NCBI GenBank assembly: GCA_959601495.1 | Contig: CAUGPT010000007.1 | Span: 1 to 64,000, forward strand | Reading direction: 5' to 3' | DNA from: Avispirillum sp959601495 | Lineage (GTDB): Bacteria > Bacillota > Clostridia > Oscillospirales > CAG-272 | DNA: 64,000 nucleotides | Part shown: in pieces, positions 46,708-54,221 of the stretch | Layout: the number at the start of each line of letters is the position of its first letter | Position numbering within the stretch: the stretch's first letter is position 1 | Position numbers and translations under genes: made by a program | Notes under the pieces: model-generated | What the model saw: only the letters and a program-made list of their open reading frames with translations | Told to the model about the DNA's origin: nothing | Database searches by the model: none

Positions 46708-46743
46708 AAAAAAGCGCCTGCCGACATCGGCAGACGCTTTTTT
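46708..46743 (+). terminator. Bidirectional terminator after the solute-binding protein
   Basis: AAAAAAGCG-CTGCCGA paired with TCGGCAG-CGCTTTTTT around a short CAT loop with one internal bulge. On the minus strand it can end the phage-tail-like gene. Confidence 0.85.
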
Positions 46744-46821
46744 CTATGGCGAGCGGTTACCGCCGACCGGATCTTACGGCCGGTCGGACTCGACGCGCCG
46801 GACCGCTTACCGGCGAGGCGG
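46744..46821 (-). other. Structured GC-rich DNA beyond the phage-tail-like gene
   Basis: Contains CCGACCGG / CCGGTCGG (46777-46801 region) and two copies of a GCGGTTACCG / GACCGCTTACCGG word. The pairing could form a large stem in the 3' untranslated region of the minus-strand gene. Confidence 0.45.
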
Positions 46822-47673
46822 TCATGCCCCGGGATTTTCAAGCGCCGCTATCCTCGCCTCGAGCGCGGTCACCTTCTCCGACAGCTCCAGTATCGCGGCA
46901 CTTGCATCTGTAGATACAAGGGACGTGCCGTCCGGAGTGAAACTTACATTCGCGGCATTGATCGACTTGTGATCGCTTATATACTTAGCCGCGAAAACAG
47001 CAGCGCTTTCAACCGTAATGCATGCCTCGCGTCCGACTGAGTCTCTCCAAAACGTTATTCTGTCATGGTTCTCAACGGAGGAAACCGGAAATGTTCTGTC
47101 AAATAATCCGGCGCAGGCGGACCTTTCTCCGATAAGCGCCCTTGTTTCGGATTTTGAGTATACATCCGGCAGCGAGTCGACTTTTTGGGTCGCAAGCGTC
47201 GCTGCCTCCTGCGCCGCTGCTGCGGCGTTTTCAGCTTTTTGGGCATTCTGCGCTCCTGCCGTTACAAGCGCGGAGAGCCCTGTGTATCTGTCTTCCGCTT
47301 CAATGGCGGTGCTTGAGTCCAGATTGTCGGCAATGTCGAGATAAAATGTCGGCGTGTACAGAACTTCGCGTTTGTCCGCATCCGCCGAACATATGCAAAG
47401 CTCGCATTCCGCACTTCCGGCCTCTGAGGTGAACGAGGAGGGCAGGGCAAGGTTCGCGCGGCCGTCGGATACAGTGCACGCAGCAATGTATGATTTGCCG
47501 CCGAGGGCGGCGTTGACCGTTGCAGTGTCGGTGCTCGGATCAAGTGTCACGGGCGAGGAGCCGCTGCAGAGAGAAAACACGATAAGGCGCGACGCTGTGT
47601 CGCCTTTTTTTACGTGTACGATCGGGGCTTTTCCGCCTCCGGAAACATCAAGCGAAACGTTGGTTTTGATCAT
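46822..47673 (-). CDS. Phage baseplate/tail-fibre-like protein (BppU-like N-terminus)
   Basis: 283 residues, start ATG 47673 behind AAAGGA. Residues 1-110 (VHVKKGDTASRLIVFSLCSG...YTPTFYLDIADN) resemble the N-terminal domain of phage baseplate upper proteins, including the beta-strand pattern in which polynomials of ligand values are set out. An Ala/Gln-rich helix follows (AENAAAAAQEAATLATQKVD), then a beta-rich part and a C-terminal coiled coil (ILELSEKVTALEARIAALE), a trimerisation signature. No other phage gene is near. It may be a domesticated remnant, part of a tailocin encoded elsewhere, or a surface protein. Domain match is inference. Confidence 0.55.
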   Translation of the reverse strand: MIKTNVSLDVSGGGKAPIVHVKKGDTASRLIVFSLCSGSSPVTLDPSTDTATVNAALGGKSYIAACTVSDGRANLALPSSFTSEAGSAECELCICSADADKREVLYTPTFYLDIADNLDSSTAIEAEDRYTGLSALVTAGAQNAQKAENAAAAAQEAATLATQKVDSLPDVYSKSETRALIGERSACAGLFDRTFPVSSVENHDRITFWRDSVGREACITVESAAVFAAKYISDHKSINAANVSFTPDGTSLVSTDASAAILELSEKVTALEARIAALENPGA

Positions 47674-47853
47674 AGGCATCCTTTCTTTGAATTGCAAAGC
47701 GGTATTTTTGCGGTCGACTGTATTATATAATCCGGCGCCCGTTTGTTCTCCCCGTGATTCTTCTGATATTTTATAATATATTCATAGTGAGTTAACAAAA
47801 CATTGGACGGTTTGTCGTATAATTTTAACAGTTATACTTCAAAGGATACGGTT

Positions 47854-48252
47854 ATGCTGCTGCTTGATATACTGAGAAAGAAGAAGCTTGTCGAAACAGA
47901 CAGAACTATAAAAAAATACGGCGAAGAACTCGCTTCTCTTTATATAAAAATCGGCAAACAGAGAGCGCTTCGCGTTGCGGTGACCGCAAGGATCCCCGAT
48001 TTTCAGGCGCACCTTGTGGAGGTCATGCTTGACAGGTTTGACGAGCATGTTGAAAAGAAATATTCAATGGAGTTTCTGATGGGCTTTAAACGCTTTTTAT
48101 CGGAAGCTGACAGACAAAGGCTCTATAAGGAGCAACGCATCGACGCTCTTGCCGACGAAACGGTCGAACTGATCGCTGCGGGCGCCGAAAAGCACAAAAC
48201 CTCGGTGCAGCAGGAAACATACAACTACTTTATGGAAAATTTTAATATATGA
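47854..48252 (+). CDS. Hypothetical protein, 132 residues
   Basis: I do not recognise this gene. The start at 47854 (MLLLDILRKKKLVETD) follows AAAGGA; earlier in-frame TTG lacks a site. The product is mainly helical and charged, with no signal peptide, membrane segment or known motif. It stands alone between the divergent phage-tail-like gene and the transketolase operon and ends with a terminator near 48329. It starts about 180 bp from the divergent gene, so the two could share control. Confidence 0.7.
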   Translation: MLLLDILRKKKLVETDRTIKKYGEELASLYIKIGKQRALRVAVTARIPDFQAHLVEVMLDRFDEHVEKKYSMEFLMGFKRFLSEADRQRLYKEQRIDALADETVELIAAGAEKHKTSVQQETYNYFMENFNI

Positions 48253-48328
48253 GCCATTCCCGTTGCCGCCGTACCTGCGGCTTCGGCGGAGGCGTTCGGG
48301 CTTTGCGCGATACTGCGCGGCGGCTTGT

Positions 48329-48359
48329 TAAAAAGAAGCGGATACTCGCTTCTTTTTTG
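48329..48359 (+). terminator. Terminator after the hypothetical protein
   Basis: AAAGAAGCG / CGCTTCTTT with a short loop, followed by TTTTT. Confidence 0.8.
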
Positions 48360-48475
48360 TTTCTCTTTACGGCGCCGCGCCGCCGTCTTAATGACAACGC
48401 TTTGGCGCTTCGCAAAACGGGATCGCCGAGACTTTTCGGACTTTTTATAAAATTTAATATTTTACGTTTTATTGT

Positions 48476-48504
48476 TTGACTTTTTTTACCGTATGTATTA
48501 TTAT
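48476..48504 (+). promoter_or_regulatory. Sigma-A promoter for the transketolase operon
   Basis: TTGACT (48476-48481), 17-bp spacer, TATTAT (48499-48504), with an AT-rich surround. The leader is about 60 nt and includes a GAAAGGA site. Confidence 0.72.
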
Positions 48505-48569
48505 ATATATGTGAAGCTGTGTCCGCTTTTTAAAAACGCGGGCTGCAATTTTGAAAGGAATTATCGTTT

Positions 48570-49391
48570 ATGGAACAAAAGCGTATTTCTGAGCTCTCCG
48601 AGATCGCGAGAAATGTAAGGATCGGCATTATCGACGCCGTCCACAGCGCTTCTTCCGGTCATCCCGGCGGCTCGCTCTCATCTGCGGATATTTTGACTTA
48701 TCTGTATTTTGAGGAGCTCAACATAGACCCCGAAGATCCCAAGGCTCCCGACCGCGACAGATTCGTTCTGTCAAAGGGACATATAACTCCCGGTCTGTAC
48801 TCCGTGCTTGCGCACAGAGGATATTTTCCGGTAGAGCTTCTGAAGACCTTCAGAAAGTCCGACTCTATTCTCCAGGGACATCCCGATACAAAGAAGATCC
48901 CCGGTGTTGATATGTCCACAGGCTCTCTGGGACAGGGTGTTTCCGTTGCCTGCGGCATGGCTCTTGCAGCGAAACTCGACTCCTCCTCCCGCAGAGTGTA
49001 CGCTCTTATGGGCGACGGCGAGGCAGAAGAGGGTCAGGTATGGGAAAGCGCAATGTTTGCCGCTCACTATAAGCTCGATAACCTTTGCTACATTCTCGAC
49101 TGGAACGGTCTGCAGATAGACGGTCCCATTGACGACGTTATAGGACCCACCCCCTTTGATACCAAATTCGCGGCTTTCGGCTGGAACGTTATTTTTGCCG
49201 ACGCTCACGATTTCAACTCTCTCGAGTCAGCTTTTGCGGCGGCAAGGGCGTGCAGCGGTAAGCCCAGCGTGATAATCGCAAAGAGCATCAAGGGACGCGG
49301 AGTGTCCTTTATGGAAAATCAAGTCTCATGGCACGGCGCAGCTCCCAACGACGAGCAGTACGCGCAGGCTATGAAAGATCTTGAGGCATAA
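48570..49391 (+). CDS. Transketolase, N-terminal (thiamine-binding) subunit
   Basis: First half of a split transketolase of the pentose phosphate pathway, 273 residues. The thiamine diphosphate signature GDGEAEEGQVWESAMFAAHYKLDN is near residue 148; HSASSGHPGGSLSSADIL and SKGHITPGLYSVLA supply catalytic histidines. It is encoded just upstream of the C-terminal half, the normal arrangement in many Clostridia. The two must assemble as a heterotetramer because neither half is sufficient. Confidence 0.96.
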   Translation: MEQKRISELSEIARNVRIGIIDAVHSASSGHPGGSLSSADILTYLYFEELNIDPEDPKAPDRDRFVLSKGHITPGLYSVLAHRGYFPVELLKTFRKSDSILQGHPDTKKIPGVDMSTGSLGQGVSVACGMALAAKLDSSSRRVYALMGDGEAEEGQVWESAMFAAHYKLDNLCYILDWNGLQIDGPIDDVIGPTPFDTKFAAFGWNVIFADAHDFNSLESAFAAARACSGKPSVIIAKSIKGRGVSFMENQVSWHGAAPNDEQYAQAMKDLEA

Positions 49392-49415
49392 GCCACAGGG
49401 GAGGAAAGATACGAA

Positions 49416-50357
49416 ATGGCAGATAGAATAGCTACCAGAGAAGCTTACGGCAAGGCTCTTGTTGAGTTCGGTGCCGAGTACGATAACCTTGTGGTTCTTG
49501 ACGCGGACCTTGCCGCAGCCACAAAAACAGGTATGTTCAAAAAGGCATATCCCGATCGTTTCTTCGATTGCGGAATTGCCGAGAATAATATGATAGGCGT
49601 TGCCGTCGGTCTTGCGCTTTCGGGCAAGATACCGTTTGCATCAAGCTTTGCCATGTTTGCAGCAGGCAGAAGCTTTGAGCAGGTGCGCAACTCCGTGGGC
49701 TACCCACACGCAAACGTAAAGATCGGCGCGACTCACGGCGGTATCACCGTCGGCGAGGACGGCGCGACACACCAGTGCCTTGAGGACTTTGCGCTCATGC
49801 GCACAATACCTGGCATGACTGTCATCTGCCCCGCAGATGCAGTTGAGGCGCGCCTTGCTGTCAAGGCTGCTATCGATACTGACGGTCCCATGTACCTGCG
49901 CTTCGGCAGAATGGCTGTGCCCACCGTATGCGGCGCCGACTACCGCTTCGAGATCGGACGCGGCGTAAAGCTTTGCGACGGCACGGACGTTTCCATAATC
50001 GCCAACGGCGTTGAGGTCGAGCAGGCGCTTATCGCGGCTGAAAGCCTCAAGTCCGAGGGCATTTCCGCTTCCGTTATCAATATGGCTACCATAAAGCCCA
50101 TTGACCGCGAGCTCGTCATCGAAGAGGCAAAGCGCTGCGGATGCATCGTTACATGCGAAGAGCATTCCGTTATCGGCGGTCTCGGCGGCGCAGTGTGCGA
50201 AACTGTCTGCGAGACTGTTCCCGTGCCCGTTGTCAGAGTCGGAACTGAAGATTGCTTCGGCAGAAGCGGTCCCGCAAAAGAGCTTCTCGGTATTTTCGGT
50301 CTTGACGCAGCTGCGATCGCAGCTAAGGCAAAGCTTGCCGCAAGCCTTAAAAAATGA
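49416..50357 (+). CDS. Transketolase, C-terminal (pyrimidine-binding) subunit
   Basis: Second half of the split transketolase, 313 residues. Hallmarks: REAYGKALVEFG, DADLAAATKTGMFKKAYPDRFFDCGIAENNMIGVA (split by turns), GATHGGITVGEDGATHQCLEDFALMR, and a C-terminal transketolase_C domain from about residue 190. It is 24 bp downstream of its partner with GAGGAAAG, so the two are one operon closed by a terminator. Confidence 0.96.
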   Translation: MADRIATREAYGKALVEFGAEYDNLVVLDADLAAATKTGMFKKAYPDRFFDCGIAENNMIGVAVGLALSGKIPFASSFAMFAAGRSFEQVRNSVGYPHANVKIGATHGGITVGEDGATHQCLEDFALMRTIPGMTVICPADAVEARLAVKAAIDTDGPMYLRFGRMAVPTVCGADYRFEIGRGVKLCDGTDVSIIANGVEVEQALIAAESLKSEGISASVINMATIKPIDRELVIEEAKRCGCIVTCEEHSVIGGLGGAVCETVCETVPVPVVRVGTEDCFGRSGPAKELLGIFGLDAAAIAAKAKLAASLKK

Positions 50358-50361
50358 TAAT

Positions 50362-50394
50362 AAGGCGGCACGCTTTTGTGCCGCCTTCTTTTAA
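50362..50394 (+). terminator. Terminator of the transketolase operon
   Basis: AAGGCGGCAC / GTGCCGCCTT with a short loop, followed by CTTTT. Confidence 0.88.
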
Positions 50395-50420
50395 CTTTGC
50401 AAAAAGAGGAGGTGCAGCGG

Positions 50421-51884
50421 ATGAACAGAGCTCATTCATGCGAGGTCTACAAAAAATGCGGCGGCTGTCAGCTTACAAATCTCAGCTACCAGGAGCAGTT
50501 GAGCTATAAAATGAAAAATGAGATTTCGCTTCTCGGCAGATTTTGCCGCGTTGACGAGATAATCGGCATGGACGAGCCGAGCCATTACCGCAACAAGCTG
50601 TCCGCTGTGTTTGCCCTTGATAAACGCCTGCGGCCTGTCTCGGGCGTATGGCAGTCGGCGCAGCAGCGCGTCGTGAAAACGGATAATTGCGTCATAGAGG
50701 ATGAGGTCTCCTGCTGGATAGTCCGTGCCGCCCGCGGTATGCTCGGGGAATACGGCATAAGCGTATATAATCCGCGCACAGGCAGAGGAGAACTCAGACA
50801 TATCATGGTGCGCCGCGCCGCTGTAACCCGGGAGATTATGGTCGTGCTTGTAACGGCGGATGTGCACCTTTCGTCGGGCATGCACTTTGCAGAGGCGCTC
50901 GTGCAGCGTTTTCCCCATATACGCACGGTGGTGCAGTGCATAAACGATACCGATATTCCCGTGTGGCTCGGCGAAAAGCAGACTGTTCTGTACGGCGACG
51001 GATATATCGAGGACGTTCTGTGCGGCTGCTTTTTCAGAATTTCTCCACGATCGTTTTATCAGGTAAACCATACGCAGACAGAGATTGTATACAATAAGGC
51101 CTTGGATTTTGCACAGCTCAATCCGCAGAGCCTTGTGATCGACGCTTATTGCGGCATAGGCACCATAGGCATAATCGCCGCGGCAGAGGCGGGGCATGTT
51201 ATCGGAGTTGAAACCAATGCCGACGCGGTCAAAAACGCAATAGAAAACTGCCGCCTCAATCATACGAAGAATTATCGCATTTATAACGCGGACGCCGCAA
51301 AGGTCATGCGTCATATGGCGGAGATCGGCAAAACTCCGGACGTTGTATTTGCCGATCCCCCGCGCGCGGGATGCTCAAAGGAGTTTATCCTGTCACTCAT
51401 AAAATCGGCGCCGAAGAGAATAGTTTATATTTCCTGCAATCCCGAAACGCTTGCAAGAGATCTCGGCTATATCACCCGCGGCGGCTATCGCTGCAAGCGC
51501 ATACAGCCGGTGGATATGTTTCCGCATACAAAACATGTGGAGACGGTTGTACTTCTTTCCCACAAAAAACCTGACAGCGTAATCAATGTAAAAGTAGAGT
51601 TTGGCGAGGGTGAGGGCAAAATTCCTCTTGATAATATTGAAAAGAGAGCAGAAAGTTATAAGCCAAAAGAGCGAGTAACCTACAAGATGATTAAGGAGTA
51701 TATAGAAGCAAAACACGGCTTCAAGGTACATACCGCATATATCGCAGAAGTAAAACGAGATTTAGGTTTGCCAATGTATGATGCTCCTAATGCGGTAGAG
51801 GAATTGAAACAACCGAGGAAACACCCAACACCAGAAAAGGTAGAAGCGATAAAAGATGCCTTGAAACATTTTGAAGTTATCTAA
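50421..51884 (+). CDS. rlmD: 23S rRNA (uracil-1939-C5)-methyltransferase RlmD with an element-derived C-terminal tail
   Basis: SAM-dependent methyltransferase with an iron-sulphur cluster; 487 residues from the ATG at 50421 behind AGGAGG. Cluster ligands Cys7, Cys13 and Cys16 are in CEVYKKCGGC; there is no N-terminal TRAM domain. The core contains YCGIGTIGIIAA, FADPPRAGCSKEFI and the catalytic Cys near residue 339 (YISCNPETLARDL). Homologues end shortly after VETVVLL. Here the frame continues for about 100 residues (from about 388: IPLDNIEKRAESYKPKERV...KHGFKVHTAYIAEVKRDLG), a helical tail unlike RlmD and with different codon use. I infer that an integrated element replaced the 3' end and supplied this tail. 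Confidence 0.9.
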   Translation: MNRAHSCEVYKKCGGCQLTNLSYQEQLSYKMKNEISLLGRFCRVDEIIGMDEPSHYRNKLSAVFALDKRLRPVSGVWQSAQQRVVKTDNCVIEDEVSCWIVRAARGMLGEYGISVYNPRTGRGELRHIMVRRAAVTREIMVVLVTADVHLSSGMHFAEALVQRFPHIRTVVQCINDTDIPVWLGEKQTVLYGDGYIEDVLCGCFFRISPRSFYQVNHTQTEIVYNKALDFAQLNPQSLVIDAYCGIGTIGIIAAAEAGHVIGVETNADAVKNAIENCRLNHTKNYRIYNADAAKVMRHMAEIGKTPDVVFADPPRAGCSKEFILSLIKSAPKRIVYISCNPETLARDLGYITRGGYRCKRIQPVDMFPHTKHVETVVLLSHKKPDSVINVKVEFGEGEGKIPLDNIEKRAESYKPKERVTYKMIKEYIEAKHGFKVHTAYIAEVKRDLGLPMYDAPNAVEELKQPRKHPTPEKVEAIKDALKHFEVI

Positions 51885-51890
51885 TCGTGC

Positions 51891-51929
51891 GGGCGTATCA
51901 TTAGAAATAGTGGTACGCCTATTTTTTTT
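51891..51929 (+). terminator. Strong terminator after rlmD
   Basis: A 13-bp stem (GGGCGTATCATTA with TAGTGGTACGCCT, including G-T pairs) closed by a GAAA tetraloop, followed by eight or more Ts. It seals the rlmD transcript from the element genes. Confidence 0.88.
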
Positions 51930-51945
51930 ATCCTGATTTGCAGAT

Positions 51946-51974
51946 TTGTTCTTTCTCTCACTTCTGGATATAAT
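51946..51974 (+). promoter_or_regulatory. Sigma-A promoter at the left end of the element
   Basis: TTGTTC (51946-51951), 17-bp spacer, TATAAT (51969-51974), just before the first element gene. Confidence 0.6.
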
Positions 51975-52000
51975 GAAGCCAAGAAAGGACGGTGGCAATT

Positions 52001-52180
52001 ATGAGAGATAAAATCTATCACGCATATTTGGATAGCCACGAAAGGCAGATAGTTATACATAGCCTTGTGGAGCTGAAAAATAAACTCATACAGCAAGGCA
52101 GATATACAGACTGCGTTGACGAGCTGATATTCAAAGTCGCCAACGCCCCTGTTAAGAGAATGAAAATTGAATATGTCTAA
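52001..52180 (+). CDS. Small element protein, 59 residues
   Basis: Product MRDKIYHAYLDSHERQIVIH and 39 more residues; no recognised domain. The ATG at 52001 is preferred to the GTG at 51992 because AAAGGA at 51983-51988 fits its spacing. It is mainly helical, with one Cys and a Lys-rich C-terminus. It lies alone between two terminators and has its own promoter. Small proteins in this position are common in Firmicutes ICEs; function unknown. Confidence 0.7.
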   Translation: MRDKIYHAYLDSHERQIVIHSLVELKNKLIQQGRYTDCVDELIFKVANAPVKRMKIEYV

Positions 52181-52193
52181 GGCACATTACACC

Positions 52194-52243
52194 GAGCCGC
52201 TTATTCTTATTGATTTTAATTTTAAGAGTAAGCGGCTCTTTTG
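52194..52243 (+). terminator. Terminator after the small element gene
   Basis: GAGCCGCTTA...CTTA paired with TAAG...TAAGCGGCTC around an AT-rich loop, followed by TTTT. A second short hairpin (AGCCGC / GCGGCT, 52265-52286) precedes parA. Confidence 0.75.
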
Positions 52244-52312
52244 CGTTCTCTGATATGGTTACATAGCCGCCTTGACAAAGCGGCTAAATAAATGCGAAAG
52301 GAGGACGCACCT

Positions 52313-53140
52313 ATGTCAAATTGCAAAGTGATTGCTCTGACTAATCAGAAAGGCGGTGTCGGAAAAACAACAACGGCGGTCAATCTGGGTGTGGGTCTGG
52401 CAAAACAGGGCAAGAAAGTCCTGCTCATTGATGCCGATGCACAGGCTAATCTCACAATGGCTCTGGGTTACAACAGACCTGATGATATTCCAATAACCCT
52501 CTCTACCGTAATGCAAAGCATTATAGACGATAAATCTTTTGATGCTTCTGGAGGTATCCTGCACCACGGCGAGGGCATTGACCTGCTCCCGTCCAACATT
52601 GAGCTGTCAGGCTTTGAAGTCAGGCTTATCAACGCGATGAGCCGTGAGCGTGTTCTGAAAACCTATGTGAATGAGGTCAGGAAGAATTACGATTATGTGC
52701 TTATCGACTGTATGCCCTCTCTCGGAATGATAACTATCAATGCTCTGGCGGCGGCTGACAGCGTGATTATCCCGACACAGCCCCATTATCTTTCTGCCAA
52801 AGGTTTAGAGCTTTTGCTTCGCTCGGTGTCAATGGTCAAGCGGCAAATCAACCCCAAGCTGCGGATAGACGGTATCCTTATGACAATGGTAATGCCACGC
52901 ACCAACATTTCTAAGGAGATTACCGCAACCGTTAAGAGTGCCTATGGGCAGAGGATTAAGGTGTTTGATACGGAAATCCCTCATTCTATCCGTGCGGTGG
53001 AAGCTACCGCAGAGGGCAAGAGCATTTTTGCCTATGACAAAAGCGGCAAGGTAGCCGCAGCTTATGAACAGTTTGGAAAGGAGGTGGCAGATATTGGCGA
53101 GAAGCAGAGAAAGCAAAATCGAGCTGACTGCATACGATGA
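52313..53140 (+). CDS. parA: ParA-family ATPase (Soj-like)
   Basis: DNA-binding ATPase for partition or regulation, 275 residues. The deviant Walker A motif is NQKGGVGKTTTAVNLG, followed by VLLIDADAQANLTMAL, YVLIDCMPSLG and IIPTQPHYLSAKGLELL. The start at 52313 follows AAAGGAGG. It precedes parB, whose start lies inside the parA 3' end, so the two are coupled. On an ICE such a pair could stabilise the excised circle or regulate element genes; that is inference. Confidence 0.93.
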   Translation: MSNCKVIALTNQKGGVGKTTTAVNLGVGLAKQGKKVLLIDADAQANLTMALGYNRPDDIPITLSTVMQSIIDDKSFDASGGILHHGEGIDLLPSNIELSGFEVRLINAMSRERVLKTYVNEVRKNYDYVLIDCMPSLGMITINALAAADSVIIPTQPHYLSAKGLELLLRSVSMVKRQINPKLRIDGILMTMVMPRTNISKEITATVKSAYGQRIKVFDTEIPHSIRAVEATAEGKSIFAYDKSGKVAAAYEQFGKEVADIGEKQRKQNRADCIR

Positions 53141-54029
53141 CCTTTTCCAAACAGACGAGAGCCGTGAAGAAGCAAAGTTAAGTAAAATCAGGGATATACC
53201 GATTGCAGAGATTGACGAATTTCCAGACCACCCATTTAAGGTTTTGATGGACGAGGATATGGAACAGCTTGTCGATAGTATCAGGCGAAACGGTGTTATG
53301 ACCCCTGCTACCGTGCGGCTCAAAGAGGACGGACGGTATGAGCTTATCAGCGGTCACAGGCGTAAAAAAGCGTGTGAGCTTGCAGGGCTTGATACGCTCA
53401 AATGTGAGGTTAAGGAGCTGACCCTTGATGAAGCCATTATTGTAATGGTGGAAAGTAACTTGCAGAGGTCAACGATATTGCCGAGTGAGAAAGCCTTTGC
53501 CTATAAAATGCGGCTTGAAGCTATGAACAGGCAGGGGCAACGAACAGATTTAACTTCTCGACCAGTGGGCGAGAAGTTATTTAGCGTTGATAAAATGAGC
53601 AAAGATGTTTCTGATAGTAGTCGGCAAATTCATCGCTTTATCCGTCTGACCGAGCTTGTTCCTGAAATCCTGCAAATGGTGGACGACAGACAGATTGCTT
53701 TTCGCCCTGCGGTGGAAATCTCCTATCTGTCCGAGGAACAGCAGTACACCCTGCTTGAAGCGATGCAGTATAACGATGCTACCCCGTCACTTGCACAGGC
53801 TATCAAAATGAAAAAGTTTATGCAAGACGGAAAGCTGACGGACGAGGTTATCCAGAGCATTATGGAAGAAGAAAAGCCAAACCAAAAGGAAAAGCCCGCC
53901 TTCCGTGATGAAAGGATAACCAAGCTCATTCCAAAGAATGTCCCCAGAGGGCAGGAAACAGATTTTGTTGTTAAGGCGTTGGAGTTTTACAACCGCCACC
54001 TGCAACGAAGCAAGGCTCACGAAAGGTAA
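53094..54029 (+). CDS. parB: ParB/RepB-like DNA-binding protein
   Basis: 311 residues starting with TTG at 53094 (MARSRESKIELTAYDDLFQ) behind AAAGGAGG; it overlaps the end of parA by 47 nt. The ParB nuclease-like N-terminal domain is clear: IPIAEIDEFPDHPFKVL, LVDSIRRNGVMTPATVR, GRYELISGHRRKKACELAG and VMVESNLQRSTILPSEKA. The helix-turn-helix region follows (SSRQIHRFIRLTELVPEIL). Partner of parA. Confidence 0.92.
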   Translation: MARSRESKIELTAYDDLFQTDESREEAKLSKIRDIPIAEIDEFPDHPFKVLMDEDMEQLVDSIRRNGVMTPATVRLKEDGRYELISGHRRKKACELAGLDTLKCEVKELTLDEAIIVMVESNLQRSTILPSEKAFAYKMRLEAMNRQGQRTDLTSRPVGEKLFSVDKMSKDVSDSSRQIHRFIRLTELVPEILQMVDDRQIAFRPAVEISYLSEEQQYTLLEAMQYNDATPSLAQAIKMKKFMQDGKLTDEVIQSIMEEEKPNQKEKPAFRDERITKLIPKNVPRGQETDFVVKALEFYNRHLQRSKAHER

Positions 54030-54056
54030 GCCACACACCGAGGGAGGGGTCTGTCT

Positions 54057-54218
54057 ATGTGGAGGATAGCCATTTTTTCGGTTTCCCCCTCTCCACACCT
54101 CACCCCCTTAATTACTACCAAAACTATCCGAGAAAAGAAAAACTGTGAGCTGTCCGATACAGGGCAGCTTTTTCGGTTAGTAAGGGAAATTTTCAATATT
54201 AACATTATCAGGAGGTAA
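54057..54218 (+). CDS. Possible small ORF between parB and the adhesin gene
   Basis: An ATG at 54057 with a GGGAGGGG site 7 nt upstream opens a frame of 53 codons (MWRIAIFSVSPSPHLT...FNINIIRR) whose stop lies inside the ribosome-binding site of the adhesin gene. It shows no known domain. The frame also runs through the hairpin at 54148-54173. It could be a leader peptide that couples to the adhesin, or a chance frame; the good ribosome site and the position favour a look. Confidence 0.3.
   Translation: MWRIAIFSVSPSPHLTPLITTKTIREKKNCELSDTGQLFRLVREIFNINIIRR
54148..54173 (+). terminator. Terminator or attenuator ahead of the adhesin gene
   Basis: AGCTGTC / GGCAGCT (one G-T pair) with a nine-base loop, followed by TTTTT, about 50 bp before the adhesin start. 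Confidence 0.5.
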
Positions 54219-54221
54219 GCG

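Larger units (their letters stand above)
48253..48569 (+). other. Intergenic region with terminator and transketolase promoter
   Basis: 317 bp without a gene. The first 80 bp are GC-rich with a GCCGCC / GGCGG pairing, followed by the terminator at 48329-48359, an unremarkable stretch, and the promoter at 48476-48504. Confidence 0.7.

Noticed and set aside
51582..52000. A tRNA gene as the integration site
   Set aside because: No tRNA-like sequence is present at the junction; the change occurs inside rlmD.
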